From assembly GCA_029213065.1 (NCBI GenBank), contig JARGPH010000034.1, positions 30,859 through 64,654 of the forward strand: a stretch of DNA of 33,796 bases, read 5' to 3'. Of this stretch, positions 31,279 through 33,796 are shown piece after piece. The notes under the pieces were generated by a model, which was not told the origin of the DNA, did no database searches, and saw only the letters and a program-made list of their open reading frames with translations. How positions within the stretch are numbered: the stretch's first letter is position 1; each line of letters begins with the position of its first letter. A program made the position numbers and the translations under genes. Origin of the DNA: Verrucomicrobiales bacterium (GTDB taxonomy: Bacteria; Verrucomicrobiota; Verrucomicrobiia; Verrucomicrobiales; DEV007).

Positions 31279-33796
31279 CTACACCGGGGTAATCCGCACG
31301 GGGCAGACTTTGAGTTCGGCAGTTTGTGTCACGGGATCGTAGCCGGAGCCGGTGAGGATATTCACAGGAACGTTGGCGAAGGAAAACGAGGTGAAAACGG
31401 TGCCTTTCGGGGAGCGATCATTGATTTCCACTTCGATCTCGATTTCGCCACGGGCGCTGACCATTTTCGCCATGGCGCCGTGAACCAGTCCCAGTCGTTC
31501 CGCATCCTCCGGATTTACTTCGAGTGTTTCCCGGGAAAGCAGATACTCGATCCCGGCGCTGCGCCCCGTTTGGGTGCGGCTGTGGTAGGCTTCGAGTCGA
31601 CGTCCTGTCGTCAGCCAGATCGGGAATTCATCATTGATGACCTCCGCTGGATCGCGGTAGCCGACGACGGTGAATTTGCCGCGTCCGTTTTTGAACTCTT
31701 TTTCGTGAAGTCGAGGTGTCCCCGGATGCCCCTTTTCCGGGACGGGCCACTGATACTCACCGTTTTCGATTCGATCCCAGTCGAGACCTGCATAGATAGG
31801 GCTCAGTTCACAGATCTCGTTGAAGATTTCTTTTGCTGATTCGTATTCGAATCCGGGTGTTCCGAGACGCTTGGCAATTTCACTGACAATCCACCAATCA
31901 GGCTTGGACTCGCCCCAAGAGGGAACCGCCTGGCGAAGGCGCTGGACGCGACGCTCCGTGTTGGACTGGACACCGTCTGTTTCACCCCAGGCGGTGGCCG
32001 GAAACACGACGTCGGCAAATTCAGCCGTTTCGGTGCGGAAAATATCGATGACCACGAGGTGCTCGAGGCTCCTGAGGGCGTGCTCGCAGTGATTGCGGTC
32101 CGGGTCGGTCACAACAGTGTTCTCACCGTCGATGATCATTGCGTGGATACTCTTTCCGCATTCGTTGAGCGCGGTCACTTTCGTGATCCCTCGCTCGCAG
32201 TCGATTTCCCGGCCGTAGGCTTTGGAAATTTTCTCTACAGACTCTGGATCGTCGCAGGGTTGAAATCCCACGAAATTGTTGGGAACCGCTCCGCAGTCGC
32301 CAGCGCCCTGAATGTTGTTCTGGCCCCGCATCGGGTTGATCCCCCCGCCTTCGACTCCGAGGTTGCCGGTCATGAGGGCGAGGTTGCAAAGCGACTTCAC
32401 GTTGTCGACTCCGCAGATATGCTCGGTGATTCCCAGGGTGTAGAAAATGGCTCCGGGATTGGCGTTTCCGTAGAGCAGTCCGGCTTTTTCAATGTCAGCC
32501 GCGGGGACTTCACAAATCTCCGAAGCCCATTCGGGAGTGAACCCTTTGACGTGCTCGAGAAACTCTTCCCCGCCGGCGGTCCGGTCCGCGATGAAGGATT
32601 CATCGACGAGGCCCTCCCGCTCGATGACATGCGCCATTGCGAGCAAAAGGGCAACATCAGAGCCCACCCGGATGGGAAGGTGGAGGTCCGCCATTTTCGC
32701 GAGTCGTGTCTTCCGCGGGTCGGCCACGACCATCTTCGCGCCGTTCGCAATCGCCTTTTTGAGGCGTGTCGCGGCGACGGGGTGACATTCTGTCATGTTG
32801 GTGCCGATAGCGAATATCACATCCGGCTTCTCCATGTCTTTCAGAGGGTTGCTCATCGCGCCTCGTCCTATCGTAGCTGCCAGACCGGCAACTGTGGGAG
32901 CGTGTCACGCTCGCGAACAGTTGTCTATGTAGTTGGTCCCGAAGCTGGCCCTCATGTATTTCTGCATGGTGTAGGCGGCCTCGTGAGGAGCACGTCCGGA
33001 AGCGATTCCGTAAATGCTGTGTCGTCCAAATTTATCGCGGACTTTCTGAAATCCGGCGGCGGCGAAATCGAGGGCCTCGTCCCACTCGCATTCGTGGAGT
33101 TCGCCATCTTCGCGACGAATCAGCGGTTTGCTGAGTCGATCCGCATTTTGAATGAAGTCGAAAGCGAACTGTCCTTTGACGCAAAGGGCGCCTTCGTTCG
33201 CGGGGCCGTCCATGGCCGGCTGAACTCCGACGATTTTGTCGCCTTTGCTGAGGAGATCGACGCTGCAGCCAACGCCGCAATAGGGGCAGATGCTGCGGGT
33301 CTTTTTGACCTCGCCTTCAGTCTCGGCGTCGCGCAAAGCTTTCTTGTCGCCGAGCGCTCCGGTGGGGCAGGTCTGAACGCATTGTCCGCAGAAGGTGCAA
33401 TTCGAGTCGCGAAGGTCCTTGTTGAATTCTGCGATGATCTGAGTGTGAAACCCGCGGTTCATCACGTTGATCGCGTAGTCGCCTTCCTGCTCTGCACATA
33501 CCCTGACACAACGATAACAGGAGATGCAGTTGTCGTAGTCGCGGAGGATGAAAGGGTTTTTGTCCTGCGTGTTCGAAGTGCCCGATTTCTTGCCGAGGAA
33601 GCGACCGGTGCGGGCGCGGTATTTGTTTACGAGATTGGCGAATTCCTGCGAGGCGTAGCCGCTCAGTTCATCGACGTCGACGGACTTGTTTTCGGAGACA
33701 ACCAGTTCGAGAAGCGTCTTGCGATGTTTCTCTATCACCTCGGTTCTTGTCCTCACGACCATACCCTCGGTGGCCTTCGTGGTGCAGGATGCGACA
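31279..33796 (-). CDS. fdhF: Formate dehydrogenase alpha subunit, selenocysteine-containing, 5' end outside the window
   Basis: Read leftward from the right edge. Visible in order: the end of a likely N-terminal 2Fe-2S domain (ATEGMVVRTRTEV), two 4Fe-4S motifs (CISCYRCVRVC; CTFCGQCVQTCPTG), the molybdopterin-domain cluster CPYCGVGC, and the molybdopterin oxidoreductase and dinucleotide-binding domains ending CPVRITPV. It oxidises formate (or reduces CO2) at a Mo/W bis-MGD site. The frame is interrupted only by TGA at 32905-32907, giving NCSRA-TGA-HAPTVAGLAA; this is exactly where homologues have Cys or Sec before H-x-P-T-V-A-G. Both sides are in the same frame, and a SECIS-like hairpin follows, so TGA is read as selenocysteine and the apparent start at 32856 is false. 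Partner subunits and the selenocysteine machinery are not in the window. Confidence 0.9.
32876..32892 (-). promoter_or_regulatory. Bacterial SECIS-like hairpin downstream of the in-frame TGA
   Basis: On the minus strand GTTGCC-GGTCT-GGCAGC forms a 6-bp stem (one wobble pair) with a five-base loop, beginning 12 nt after the TGA. The GGTCTG apex matches the known SelB-binding hairpin of E. coli fdhF, where the minihelix also starts about 11 nt after UGA. Confidence 0.8.

Noticed and set aside
31279-32856. Independent start of a molybdopterin oxidoreductase at ATG 32856
   Set aside because: The codons upstream continue the same conserved protein through TGA, so this Met is internal (GAMSNPL).
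32905-33762. Formate dehydrogenase as a pseudogene with a premature stop
   Set aside because: The stop lies exactly at the Cys/Sec site, is followed by a SECIS-like hairpin, and the rest of the frame is intact.

Overview
The window looks like a chromosomal segment of a heterotrophic PVC-superphylum bacterium, most likely Verrucomicrobiota; this is inference from gene families, not a database match. The supporting families are four secreted sulfatases (one fused to a DUF1080 domain), a PVC-type c-type cytochrome dehydrogenase, two exported Gfo/Idh/MocA oxidoreductases with twin-arginine leaders, a ceramidase-like protein and a pectate-lyase-like protein. Most starts lack a Shine-Dalgarno sequence. 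No rRNA, tRNA, CRISPR array, transposase or phage gene was seen.

Layout. 1-915: a tandem array of ~112-bp units that continues left of the window. 967-2973: a FAD oxidoreductase and a methyltransferase. 3040-8708: a nitrilase-fold hydrolase, a Ycf46-like AAA ATPase, two exported proteins (one an HExxH peptidase) and a small PepSY-like protein. 8858-21442: aldo/keto reductase, sulfatase-DUF1080, esterase, hydroxypyruvate-isomerase-like TIM barrel, cytochrome dehydrogenase overlapping a second sulfatase, then two divergent Gfo/Idh genes. 21449-30862: a pectate-lyase/ceramidase pair read leftward, a large FAD protein with a C-terminal binding module, a third sulfatase, a DUF3817 protein and a fourth sulfatase. 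31279-33796: a formate dehydrogenase alpha subunit cut by the right edge.

Function. The exported sulfatases, pectate-lyase-like protein, esterase and FAD/binding-module protein fit attack on a sulfated, possibly uronic-acid-containing polysaccharide. The Gfo/Idh proteins, isomerase and aldo/keto reductase could process the released sugars. The substrate cannot be named from sequence. The formate dehydrogenase is a separate redox function.

Main points of interest. (1) The formate dehydrogenase gene has an in-frame TGA at the catalytic Cys/Sec position, followed by a bacterial SECIS-like hairpin, so two apparent ORFs are one selenoprotein gene. (2) An 11-bp dyad, CAAC-N3-GTTG, recurs at exact 22-bp spacing: four sites across the start of the sulfatase at 10063 and two between the divergent Gfo/Idh genes, suggesting a shared regulator. 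(3) Three elements bounded by inverted GTGGCGGCGAG ends each fill a junction between convergent genes. (4) The 112-bp array carries a hairpin and a G-run cluster per unit and has grown by duplication of multi-unit blocks. (5) One sulfatase has CWVSR where the formylglycine motif CxPxR is expected.
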